Below, one piece after another: positions 24,864 through 32,876 of a stretch of 64,000 nt of DNA. The stretch's first letter is position 1, and each line of letters begins with the position of its first letter. Below the pieces are notes generated by a model, which was given only the letters and a program-made list of their open reading frames with translations, was not told the origin of the DNA and did not search any database. The translations under genes and the position numbers were made by a program. The stretch spans positions 1 to 64,000 of the forward strand of contig JAJYKL010000007.1 in NCBI GenBank assembly GCA_021788625.1, read 5' to 3'. This DNA comes from Chloroflexota bacterium. Its GTDB lineage: Bacteria > Chloroflexota > Anaerolineae > J036 > Brachytrichaceae.

Positions 24864-26381
24864 TCACGGCGTTTTGTTCTGGCTGGGGGCGGACTGGAAT
24901 GAAGGTACGAATACGCGGTTGACGAATACTTCGTATACGTAGCTGAGCGCCAAACGCTCACTGCCACTATACCCGCCGAAAACGTAAAACTCCGTTGGCA
25001 GCCCCGCGACGGCTACACTCTGCCAGTTATTGGTAATTGGTGTGTCGAATGCGGTCCAGCGATTGGTGGAGGGATCATACCGCTCATTGAAACCCAGAAA
25101 GCCACTCATCCCTCCACCGATGGCGAACAAATTCGAACCCACGCGCACCAGGCCCAGTGCACTGCGCGGTAGGGTCATTGGCTGGCATGCAGACCACACA
25201 TTCTGGCTGGGCGTATACACTTCGCAGGTATTCAGTTCGTGCCCGGCGTTATAGCCACCGATGACGTAAATGCGGTTGTCGAAGGTGGCGGCGGCTGAAA
25301 GGGTGCGGGCGGTGGGCATGGGCGCGATGGGCTGCCATGTCTGGGCGACTGTGTCGAAGCGCAGACTGGCGTTGGTGATGCCTTGATCCGTCGCGCCGCC
25401 AAATACAAAAATCTGCTTGCCAAATGTCGCACTGGACTGACCGGCGATGGGGTAGGGGAGCGGCGCCAGGCTTCGCCACTGCTGCGTGCGGGTGTCGAAT
25501 GCTTCCATGACCGCGCTGGGCTGCCCATCACGAGTGGTTCCCCCCGCCACATAGATTGTGCTGCCTAGCACGGCAGCCGGAGCGTTCGCTACGGGTGTGG
25601 GCTTAGGAGCGTTGAGCAGCAACCAGGTGTTTGTCACGGGTACATAGACCAGCACATCACCCGACACGGCCTGATTCACTTCCCCTCCGATGATATAGAT
25701 GCGGTCGCCGACTGTCGCCGCGGCGCTGCGTGCGCGTGCGATGGGCAGCGATGCTCGCAGGCTCCAACGAGACACTTCACCACGCAACAGCAATCCGCTG
25801 CGTGGCTGCGTCGGTCCGATGCGTAAAGGGTCAAGGGCCAGGGCGGTGTTATCCTGCGAGGCAGTACCTGTCACGATCAGGAGCAGGCTGAGCAGCACCC
25901 CCGCCAGCAACGCCAGGCGCTTCCAGACGGCCAGCCGGGGAAGCGCTTCCGGATTCGGCGCAACCGGCACAGCGGCGATCGCCGGCGTCATCCTGAGTGA
26001 CGAAACGGAGCCATCTTGTGGTTGTCTGGCAGGTTGAGCGATTTCAGCGCCTGATGGGGCGATGGCGCCTGCAGGGGCGATGGCGCCTGCAGGGGCGCGG
26101 GATATGCGGCCGGATGACGCCACTGGAACACCGGAAGTTGCCTGCTGGTCCATCGGTAAGGGAGAATCGAGCAGGGTGATCCAGCCATTGCGTACTGCAA
26201 TCATCGTGACTTCGGTACGCGAACTGGCCTCCAGTTTCGTGAAGATATTACGCAGGTGCACCTTGACGGTGTTTGGGCTGACGTACAGTTTGGTGGCGAT
26301 TTCCTTGTTCCCGGCACCGGTGCTCACCAGCCGTACAATCTCCAGCTCTCGCTCGGTCAGGGGCTCTCTGGGTTCGGCCAT
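24864..26381 (-). CDS. Membrane-tethered LuxR-type regulator with external Kelch propeller
   Basis: 505 residues with an unusual order. Residues 5-65 are a LuxR-type HTH (LTERELEIVRLVSTGAGNKE, YVSPNTVKVHLRNIFTKLEA). A low-complexity Ala/Pro/Gly linker follows (72-145), then one membrane helix (about 154-172, LALLAGVLLSLLLIV), then six Kelch repeats to the C-terminus. Their hallmarks are RIYIIGGEV, TIYVAGGTT, QIFVFGGAT, RIYVIGGYN, NLFAIGGGM and EFYVFGGYS, enough for a six-bladed propeller. The basic WKR just before the helix supports a cytoplasmic HTH and an outside propeller, a layout like ToxR/CadC. It probably senses an extracellular ligand and regulates transcription from the membrane. The ATG at 26381 is 10 bp after tilS; earlier in-frame starts would overlap tilS and lack homology. 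Last gene of the secD-secF-tilS run. Confidence 0.87.
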   Translation of the reverse strand: MAEPREPLTERELEIVRLVSTGAGNKEIATKLYVSPNTVKVHLRNIFTKLEASSRTEVTMIAVRNGWITLLDSPLPMDQQATSGVPVASSGRISRAPAGAIAPAGAIAPSGAEIAQPARQPQDGSVSSLRMTPAIAAVPVAPNPEALPRLAVWKRLALLAGVLLSLLLIVTGTASQDNTALALDPLRIGPTQPRSGLLLRGEVSRWSLRASLPIARARSAAATVGDRIYIIGGEVNQAVSGDVLVYVPVTNTWLLLNAPKPTPVANAPAAVLGSTIYVAGGTTRDGQPSAVMEAFDTRTQQWRSLAPLPYPIAGQSSATFGKQIFVFGGATDQGITNASLRFDTVAQTWQPIAPMPTARTLSAAATFDNRIYVIGGYNAGHELNTCEVYTPSQNVWSACQPMTLPRSALGLVRVGSNLFAIGGGMSGFLGFNERYDPSTNRWTAFDTPITNNWQSVAVAGLPTEFYVFGGYSGSERLALSYVYEVFVNRVFVPSFQSAPSQNKTP

Positions 26382-26391
26382 GTGAAGATCA

Positions 26392-27582
26392 TTATAGGTT
26401 GGCTGGCGCCAGCGTAATGGTGAACGAGTGCGCATGGACGATGATGCGCACATCCTGCAGAATGGCGATGTCGCCGCTGCGGGCATCGCTATTGAGCACA
26501 GCCCGCGCTTCTTCAACTCCGGCATATTTCACGTCCGTGAGCGTTTGCTTGAGCCGCCTCACTCCTTCACGCAGCACAGCCCGTTGCAGGCCTATGGACA
26601 GATGGCGCCAGTCCGTGCGGTTCAGTGTAAAGGCAGGCTGCGCGGGTTGGCCCTGGATGTCTGGCGAGGGCATGGTCTCATCGATGAGCAGGCTGTCAAA
26701 GGTTTGCTGCGTAGCGTGGTCGATGATCTCCCAATCGGAGGCTGCGGTTTCTGCCAGACGCAGCAGCACCCGGCGAATGCCCGGGTTGTAGTGCTCAAGC
26801 AGCGGCAGAAGCTCATGCCGGATACGGTTGCGTGTGGGATGCCACTGGTCATTGGTGGTGTCGTGGCGGGGTGAGAGGCTGCGCGCGCGGCAATACGCCT
26901 CGATGTCCTGGCGCTTGGTGTTCAGGAGAGGCCGCAACAGGATCACACTGGAAAGATCGCCAGAAGGCACCGTCCATGTACTGAGCGGGCGCATGCCTTG
27001 CAAGCCTTGCACGCCTGTACCGCGCACCAGCCGCAACAAGACTGTTTCGACCTGGTCGTCGGCATTATGGGCGAGTGCAATATAACGCGCGCCGATCGCA
27101 CGCGCGGCCGATGCCAGAAAACGGTAGCGCAACTGACGCGCAGCCACTTCGATGGATAGGTGTCTCTCGCGTGCCAAGGCCTTTACATCGACCTGCTCCA
27201 CAATGCAGTGCACATTCCGCGCCACAGCAAACTGGCGTACGAATTTAGCATCGGCCAGTGACTCCTCGCCGCGTAACTGGTGATCCAGGTGGGCTATGAC
27301 CGGGGCGAGGCTCAGCTCATGGGCAAGTGTTAGGATCGCGTCCGCCATGCACAGCGAATCCGGTCCGCCGGAGACGGCCATGAGTAGCGGTGTGGGCAGG
27401 GTGGCGCCGAGGCTCAGCGAAACGAAGAACGACCTGACCGTGTCCTGAATGATTCGGATACGCGCAGTATCCTCATCCGCTTTTCTCACCGGCGATCCGT
27501 CCACGTAACCAGTCAGGTCTTTGGCTTCCACGGCTGGTCTCCCTGGCGACGCCAGAAAGAAGTTCGCCACAGCCTCCAGCAC
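26392..27582 (-). CDS. tilS: tRNA(Ile)-lysidine synthase
   Basis: 396 residues. The PP-loop SGGPDSLC of the N-type ATP pyrophosphatase fold lies near residue 70, followed by the TilS blocks VIAHLDHQLRGEESLADAKF, RYIALAHNADDQVETVLLRL and RPLLNTKRQDIEAYCR. The enzyme converts the wobble cytidine of tRNA(Ile2) CAU to lysidine using ATP and lysine, an essential step. The called start is GTG with no clear ribosome site; about 50 residues precede the usual TilS beginning, so a later start is possible. It lies between secF (26 bp upstream) and the LuxR-Kelch gene (10 bp downstream). Confidence 0.92.
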   Translation of the reverse strand: MLEAVANFFLASPGRPAVEAKDLTGYVDGSPVRKADEDTARIRIIQDTVRSFFVSLSLGATLPTPLLMAVSGGPDSLCMADAILTLAHELSLAPVIAHLDHQLRGEESLADAKFVRQFAVARNVHCIVEQVDVKALARERHLSIEVAARQLRYRFLASAARAIGARYIALAHNADDQVETVLLRLVRGTGVQGLQGMRPLSTWTVPSGDLSSVILLRPLLNTKRQDIEAYCRARSLSPRHDTTNDQWHPTRNRIRHELLPLLEHYNPGIRRVLLRLAETAASDWEIIDHATQQTFDSLLIDETMPSPDIQGQPAQPAFTLNRTDWRHLSIGLQRAVLREGVRRLKQTLTDVKYAGVEEARAVLNSDARSGDIAILQDVRIIVHAHSFTITLAPANL

Positions 27583-27608
27583 GATGTGGCGGGCATATCG
27601 GGGTCACC

Positions 27609-28565
27609 TCAACGGGCCGGGACCGCATCGGGCGCTCGACGGCGCCGGCCAAACAGGCTGCGCTCTTGCCAGGCTACCACCAGGGGCACCGCGTTAAAGA
27701 TCGACGAGTAGGTGCCGCTGACCAGGCCGATGAGCAGCACGGCGACGAACTGCTTGATGCTCTCGCCTCCAAACAGGAGCAGGGCTGTCATGACAAAGAT
27801 ATTGGTCAACGAGATGGCCAGTGACCGATGCAGTGTTTCGACCAGACTGCGTGAGACGATCTGTTCAAACTCTTCACCCCGGTGGCGCGAAAGGTTTTCC
27901 CGGATGCGGTCGTATACCACAATCGTATCCTGCACGGAGAAACCGATCACGGTGAGCATCGCCGTCAGGAACAGCGAGTCGATCTCCCAGCCAAAGAGCG
28001 TGCTGAAGATGGCGGTCAGGCCGCCGGCCACCAACACGTCGTGGATCATGGCGGTGATGGCACACACACTGTAGCGCAATGCGTTGGGCGCCTTACGGAA
28101 GCTGTACCAGACGAAGAGCAGTATGCCGATCGTGGCGGCAATCACTGCGTAAATCGCGGCTCGCGTCACCTCTGAAGCAATCTTCTCACTCACCGATGAA
28201 ACGCTGGAGCGGTTTTGATCGACCGGCGCCACCTGTTTGGACAGCGCGTTAATGAGGTTCTGGGTCTGGGCGCCCTGGAGGAAGTCAGTGCGCACTTGCC
28301 ACGTATTGTCGCTGGGCGTGCCCACTTGCGAGACGGTCGGGTTGTTTAGCCCAAATTGTGAGAAGACTGCGCGTATTTTTTCTTCGGTGGCTGGCTGGGT
28401 GAAGTGAAGCTCGAACAGGCTGCCACGACGGAAGTCCACGCCCAGGCGCCAGGGAGTATGCGTGGGCAAGGTCACCGTGTTATACACCATGAAGATGATC
28501 CCTGGGATGATCACCATCAATGAGAGGGCAAAGTAGATGGCGCGGTTGCGTACGATTGTGAACAT
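27609..28565 (-). CDS. secF: Protein translocase subunit SecF
   Basis: 318 residues, normal SecF length. The first membrane helix is followed by the family sequence GVDFRRGSLFELHF (a GxDFxGG-like motif) and an external domain. The SecF core helices include AVIAATIGILLFVWYSFR, FSVQDTIVVYDRIREN and SLAISLTNIFVMTALLLFGG. With SecD it uses the proton gradient to help proteins leave the Sec channel. It starts 5 bp after secD. Confidence 0.96.
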   Translation of the reverse strand: MFTIVRNRAIYFALSLMVIIPGIIFMVYNTVTLPTHTPWRLGVDFRRGSLFELHFTQPATEEKIRAVFSQFGLNNPTVSQVGTPSDNTWQVRTDFLQGAQTQNLINALSKQVAPVDQNRSSVSSVSEKIASEVTRAAIYAVIAATIGILLFVWYSFRKAPNALRYSVCAITAMIHDVLVAGGLTAIFSTLFGWEIDSLFLTAMLTVIGFSVQDTIVVYDRIRENLSRHRGEEFEQIVSRSLVETLHRSLAISLTNIFVMTALLLFGGESIKQFVAVLLIGLVSGTYSSIFNAVPLVVAWQERSLFGRRRRAPDAVPAR

Positions 28566-28570
28566 AAGCT

Positions 28571-29980
28571 CTAGACCCCTAACAAAGCCTTATTATCTTG
28601 CAGCGCCTCATTGGGTTGCGCCAGGACCAGACGCATGAGCGTGCGTGTGACAACCATGGCCGAGAACAGGCTGACCATGATACCCAATGCCAGCGTGATC
28701 GCGAAGCCTTTCACAGCGCTGGCACCAAAGGTATTGCCGAAGATGAAGAGGATGAAGCACGTGATGAGCGTGCTCAGGTTTGAGTCGCGAATGGAGGGCC
28801 AGGCGCGCTGGAACGCCGCCTCCACGGCGCCGCGTATGGTGCGCCCGGCACGCAGTTCCTCCTTAAAACGTTCGAATACCAGGATGTTGGCATCCACGGC
28901 AGTCGCCACGGAAATCAGGAATCCGGCAATGCCGGGCAGCGTAATCGTCACAGGAATCAATACAAAGATGGCGAGGGTGGTGATGGCGAAGAAGAACAGG
29001 GCGAACCCAGACAGTAATCCGGGCAGGCGGTAATACAGCAGCATGAAGATGACCAGCACGCTCAATCCGATAATGCCGGCGATGATGCTGCGGCGCACTG
29101 AATCAGTTCCCAGCGTTGCTCCCACATCGCGCACCGTCTCGATCTTCAATGGAATGGGCAGCGAGCCATAATTCAAGGTGATGGCCAGGTTGCGCGCTTC
29201 GTCGATGGTGAATCCACCGCTGATCTGGCCACCGGTGGTGAGGACGTCGCGGATGGTTGGGCAGGACAGCACCTGTGAGTCCAGCACGATACACATGGGT
29301 TGCCCGATGTGGCTACCCGTATATTCCTTAAAGTAGGGCTGGGCGGCTGGCTTAACCGAAAACACCACGACAATCTGCCCCGATTGTGCTTCCGAACGGG
29401 CGTTGTTTTGCAGGATTTCGCCAGTGAATGCAGTTTTATAGATGGTGCCTGCATTGGTGATGGTCTGCGTGCCTGTCAGGATGGGCTTGCCCACCGCAGC
29501 CGTTTGTGGATACATCAAGCGCTGTTGCAAGCTGAAGGTGGTCGAGATAGTCGCGCCAGCCGCTGGCGGATTATATCCACCGTCCACAAACTCCAACAAA
29601 CCTTTACGTTGTATCAAGTCGATGGCTTGCTGGCGATTGGTCACGCCTGGAAGTTCCACCAGAATGCGGTCCGAACCTTGCAGCTGAACGCTGGCTTCCG
29701 TCAGGCCTGCTCCATTGACACGGCTTTCAATGATGGCGCGGGCAGAGTCCAGCGTGCCGGTGATGACGTTGCTGCCTTGCGCCAGGTCGGGGGCCAGCAA
29801 CACTTGCAGACCGCCTTTCAGGTCCAGACCCAGCTTCATTTGTAGATCTCTTCCTCGCGGGTCCTGCCAAAAGGCAACACTTTCAATGATGGGAGGCTTC
29901 TGGAAAGGAGCTACGATCACTGCTGCGAAGATAGCGATAGCGATGATGATGACGAGTGTAATAAGGTTACGTTCGCGCAT
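28571..29980 (-). CDS. secD: Protein translocase subunit SecD
   Basis: 469 residues. The LGLDLKGGLQVLL block after the first membrane helix, the P1 domain (ARAIIESRVNGAGLTEASVQ, RILVELPGVTNRQQAIDLI) and the C-terminal SecDF core (PLKIETVRDVGATLGTDSVR, VATAVDANILVFERFKEELR, FGNTFGASAVKGFAITLALG) are all present. It is the partner of SecF. First gene of a minus-strand operon that also makes SecF, TilS and the LuxR-Kelch regulator; a TATAAT and a palindrome lie upstream at 30016-30044. Confidence 0.96.
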   Translation of the reverse strand: MRERNLITLVIIIAIAIFAAVIVAPFQKPPIIESVAFWQDPRGRDLQMKLGLDLKGGLQVLLAPDLAQGSNVITGTLDSARAIIESRVNGAGLTEASVQLQGSDRILVELPGVTNRQQAIDLIQRKGLLEFVDGGYNPPAAGATISTTFSLQQRLMYPQTAAVGKPILTGTQTITNAGTIYKTAFTGEILQNNARSEAQSGQIVVVFSVKPAAQPYFKEYTGSHIGQPMCIVLDSQVLSCPTIRDVLTTGGQISGGFTIDEARNLAITLNYGSLPIPLKIETVRDVGATLGTDSVRRSIIAGIIGLSVLVIFMLLYYRLPGLLSGFALFFFAITTLAIFVLIPVTITLPGIAGFLISVATAVDANILVFERFKEELRAGRTIRGAVEAAFQRAWPSIRDSNLSTLITCFILFIFGNTFGASAVKGFAITLALGIMVSLFSAMVVTRTLMRLVLAQPNEALQDNKALLGV

Positions 29981-30015
29981 TAAAGAAAAACCTGACTTGA
30001 TAGGAAATCCGCGTG

Positions 30016-30044
30016 ATTATAGCAGAACAGGTCATTCTGACCTG
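30016..30044 (-). promoter_or_regulatory. Promoter -10 box and 17-bp palindrome of the secD operon
   Basis: On the minus strand TATAAT occupies 30016-30021. Six bases upstream of it is the perfect inverted repeat CAGGTCA-N3-TGACCTG (30028-30044), covering the spacer and -35 zone where no good TTGACA is present. This is the position of a repressor or activator operator. Confidence 0.55.
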
Positions 30045-30066
30045 GAACCTGTCCCGATAGGCGCCC

Positions 30067-30099
30067 AGATGTCTGACTTCTCAGAAAAGTCAGACATCT
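30067..30099. repeat. Dispersed palindromic repeat, copy 2
   Basis: AGATGTCTGACTT (30067-30079) and its exact complement (30087-30099) flank a seven-base loop. The left flank AACCTGTCCCGATAGGCGCC is nearly the same as that of the copy at 35947, so the mobile or copied unit is longer than the palindrome. Confidence 0.85.
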
Positions 30100-30311
30100 A
30101 CTGGCATAGGCTCTTAACAGCGGCGAGCGTTGCGGAGCATACCGGTATCAGCCAGTGCTCAAAGTATAATAATCAAAACAAACCGTAATCGATACAGTGC
30201 GTGCTATTAATTCAGCCATAGAGCTGTGAGCCTTGCAAATAGGGCATGGGTTGTTTGGATGCGGAGGCGATCGCGTGAACGATTGCACGGTACACGATGT
30301 GGAGGTGTTTG

Positions 30312-30719
30312 ATGGTTGATACGAATCTGACGAAACAACCGAAGGATCATAAGGAGCCAGCACCAAAGCCGGCAGAGACGACAACGCCGGAGAAGTCCGC
30401 GAGCGAGAGTGAGCTGGCTCTGATGGATTTGGAGGACCAGACTCGCAACGCCTTGCGTGAGGTATATGACCCGGAACTCGGCTTGAATGTAGTCGAGCTC
30501 GGGTTGGTGCGTAAACTGGACTGGTCGCCTGGTAAAGTGGAAATTACCATGATCCTGACGACTCCTTTCTGTCCCTATGGACCGGCGCTGATAGACCAGG
30601 TACGGGAGAAAGTGCAAGAGGTGACCAGCAGGACGGCTCAGGTATCGATGGGCCTGGAAATGTGGGATCCATCGATGATGGAAGACCAGGCAGCGGCGAA
30701 CTGGGGACTGTACTATTAG
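30312..30719 (+). CDS. MIP18/DUF59-family iron-sulfur assembly protein (SufT/PaaD-like)
   Basis: About 135 residues: a 45-residue Lys/Pro/Glu-rich tail at the N-terminus and then the MIP18 domain (ALREVYDPELGLNVVELGLV), with the conserved Cys in ILTTPFCPYG and the end GLEMWDPSMMEDQAAANWGL. Members help load or maturate Fe-S proteins, or act in phenylacetate oxygenase assembly; here no suf or paa gene is near, so the first is preferred. ATG 30312 has GGAGGTG six bases upstream; the in-frame ATG at 30297 has no ribosome site. Convergent with, and overlapping by 4 bp, an MFS gene. Confidence 0.85.
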   Translation: MVDTNLTKQPKDHKEPAPKPAETTTPEKSASESELALMDLEDQTRNALREVYDPELGLNVVELGLVRKLDWSPGKVEITMILTTPFCPYGPALIDQVREKVQEVTSRTAQVSMGLEMWDPSMMEDQAAANWGLYY

Positions 30720-32008
30720 TTTTCCACCAGCCCGGCAGGCTCACGCGCATCGATGGCAGCGACGTTGAGCCTGCTGGGGCCTGCAAAGGTAATATAGGAT
30801 AAGGCTCCGGCAATGGCTCGTGCGGCCGCACACAACAGTATGGTTGGGCCAATGGGCAGGCCAATACTCAACAGGCCGGAAGTGATGAGCGGCGCGGCAA
30901 AAATGGCGAAATTGCCCACACTGGCTTGAATTCCAACGAATCCTTCATAACAATCGGGGGGTGAGCTTTCTGCGATCAGGCTGAAGGCAGTGACCTGAAA
31001 GAGACCCGTCGACACGCCGCCGATGGCCCCGGCGACCCAGGTAAAAGGAAGACTCTGGGCCAGGCCAAGCGTGAGTGCCTCCATCGCCAGCCCAATTCCC
31101 GACGCCGCGAAGAGCAGCTTATTGCCGTAGCGCCGGATGAGTTGCGGCCTCACGAGGCCAGTGAGCGCGATCGCCAGCCATGACATGGTGGCATACCAGC
31201 CATATTGGACGTTGTTTGCCTGGAGGTATCGCACCAGCTTCAGAGGCAGCAAGGGACTGATCGAGCTGAGACCGAAGTTTAACAGCAGTATCAGCAATAA
31301 GAACTGGCGCGCAGGGGGATGCCGGAGAATCTGTTTCAAGTCGCTGGCTGGTGAGCGCTGCATTCGCTGCGAAGCCAGCACCGGTCTGGGACGCCAGCGT
31401 AGAAATGTAAAGAACTCGACCACCGACGTAATCGTGGCAAGCGTGCAGACGGCCACGTAGTTCCACGGCAACGGTAGATTATCCAATACGATGGCGATGA
31501 GTGGAATGCCGATGGCGTTGCCAATGCCCAACATGGTCCAACGGGTGCTGATGAGTACCGGCACCCGATCGGAAAATGTCAAACGAGACAGGGCGGACGT
31601 GAATGGCACCTGCATGATGCCGATGAAAAGGTTGCAAACAAGTGTCCCAATAACAAGCCAGTCCGCCTGATGGCTCCCAATAAACAATGCCAGCGGCACC
31701 CACATGACGATCGCCCGCGCGCCAAGTCCTGGCAAAGCCACGGCGCGCATATCAGCCGGAGCGCGTTGTATCCAATAGCGTGCCAGAGCCGTTCCGACTG
31801 TGAGCATGAGCGCGGCGCCCGAACTCAACAATCCCAGCAGCAGAGCTGAGGCTCCCAATCGCGTGGCGAGCTCGGGAATGTATTGTTGCAACACCACCAG
31901 GTAGGGTGTCGCCCAGATGAGCTGCACGACACTCAGGTGTTCATTTTGGCGTGCCTGGCGCGGCGTTACATCACTGGATGCTATAGCGGAGACGACGTTC
32001 ATAGCCAT
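30716..32008 (-). CDS. MFS transporter
   Basis: 430 residues with about 12 hydrophobic helices (for example ALLLGLLSSGAALMLTVGTA, FLLLILLLNFGLSSISPLLP and WVAGAIGGVSTGLFQVTAFS). It has the general MFS two-bundle layout with a central polar loop (RWRPRPVLASQRMQRSPASD). The motif A region is weak, so a specific family cannot be given. It stands alone, 26 bp upstream of the thyX stop codon on the other side and tail-to-tail with the MIP18 gene. Substrate unknown. Confidence 0.8.
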   Translation of the reverse strand: MAMNVVSAIASSDVTPRQARQNEHLSVVQLIWATPYLVVLQQYIPELATRLGASALLLGLLSSGAALMLTVGTALARYWIQRAPADMRAVALPGLGARAIVMWVPLALFIGSHQADWLVIGTLVCNLFIGIMQVPFTSALSRLTFSDRVPVLISTRWTMLGIGNAIGIPLIAIVLDNLPLPWNYVAVCTLATITSVVEFFTFLRWRPRPVLASQRMQRSPASDLKQILRHPPARQFLLLILLLNFGLSSISPLLPLKLVRYLQANNVQYGWYATMSWLAIALTGLVRPQLIRRYGNKLLFAASGIGLAMEALTLGLAQSLPFTWVAGAIGGVSTGLFQVTAFSLIAESSPPDCYEGFVGIQASVGNFAIFAAPLITSGLLSIGLPIGPTILLCAAARAIAGALSYITFAGPSRLNVAAIDAREPAGLVEN

Positions 32009-32034
32009 GCGCCGTACAGTCTATCACCAGCAGG

Positions 32035-32790
32035 CTAGTCCAATTGCGTTCCTGGCGCGAACAGATATTGCTCTGCCGCCTCAGCCGTCCATGGTAAAGC
32101 CGGCTTGAAGAAGTGCCTGTAGATTGCCCTGGCGTATGCGCGAATCTCATATTGTGCATCGGGAGACATGCGCAAGGTGAGGAAATGCAGCAGGTTGTGT
32201 GCGTCCACCTTGCATACCCAGGTGTAATAGACGGCAAAGCCTGGCAGGAAGACGCGAGCTTGCTCCCGCGCGACGCCCGCAGCCAGAGCCTGGCGGTACA
32301 GATCGTAGCAGCGCTGGTAATGTTGTTCCAGCGCTTGAGTGAGGGGTTGTCCTTCTTCCAGCGTCAGCTCGCCGAAGCTAGCCTGTTTATTCGAGGCTGA
32401 CTGTTTGCGCCAGGTTTCCGGTACATAAAAGTCGTTCTCTTCAAAAGTAACGTAGCGGCCAGATTGTGCGTTGAAAGACCATGTCCGATGTCGCACCCAC
32501 TGCCACCACGTCATAACAGGTGCACGGACACGAAACTTGAATTCCACCTGCTCAAACGGAGTGGTGTGATGGTGTTGCATCAGGTAAATGAGCAATTTGT
32601 GATCCCTCTCATCGCCCTTGCTTTCGCCCAGGAACGAGGCGCGCGCAGCATTCACAATTGCCAGATCATCGCCCATCAGGTCTTGGAGCTCGATCCACCC
32701 TTTGTCAAGGACGTCCACTCGTTTGCCAATCAGGTGGGCTGCAGGCATTACACCACGATCAGTTGGACTTACACTGGGTTCCACAGTCAT
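32035..32790 (-). CDS. thyX: FAD-dependent thymidylate synthase
   Basis: About 251 residues. The ThyX signature RHRxxSxNxxSxR is present as RHRTWSFNAQSGR, with the preceding HHHTTPFEQVEFKFRVRAP and the later YYTWVCKVDAHNLLHFLTLR. The enzyme makes dTMP from dUMP with methylenetetrahydrofolate and FADH2. Its presence suggests that ThyA may be absent. Three in-frame ATGs are possible (32856, 32790, 32748). The promoter at 32798-32826 places transcription start at about 32791, which rules out 32856 and makes 32790 nearly leaderless; 32748 would have a 40-base leader. Confidence 0.94.
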   Translation of the reverse strand: MTVEPSVSPTDRGVMPAAHLIGKRVDVLDKGWIELQDLMGDDLAIVNAARASFLGESKGDERDHKLLIYLMQHHHTTPFEQVEFKFRVRAPVMTWWQWVRHRTWSFNAQSGRYVTFEENDFYVPETWRKQSASNKQASFGELTLEEGQPLTQALEQHYQRCYDLYRQALAAGVAREQARVFLPGFAVYYTWVCKVDAHNLLHFLTLRMSPDAQYEIRAYARAIYRHFFKPALPWTAEAAEQYLFAPGTQLD

Positions 32791-32797
32791 GCAGGTA

Positions 32798-32826
32798 ACA
32801 TTAGGCGATTGGACGCATAATGTCAA
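32798..32826 (-). promoter_or_regulatory. Putative thyX promoter
   Basis: Minus-strand TTGACA (32821-32826), 17-base spacer, then TAATGT (32798-32803). The -35 box is perfect and the -10 box is weak. It lies upstream of and divergent to the SirB1-family gene. Confidence 0.5.
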
Positions 32827-32876
32827 CCCGCATGAAAGACTGGTATCATTATGCACAAGGGGAGTGCAGTGTAAGG

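Larger units (their letters stand above)
29981..30311. other. Divergent intergenic region between secD and the MIP18-family gene
   Basis: 331 bp without a gene. It contains the sec operon promoter and palindrome (30016-30044), a copy of the dispersed palindromic repeat (30067-30099) and a plus-strand TATAAT (30165-30170) lacking a good -35 box, which could serve the downstream gene. Confidence 0.7.
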
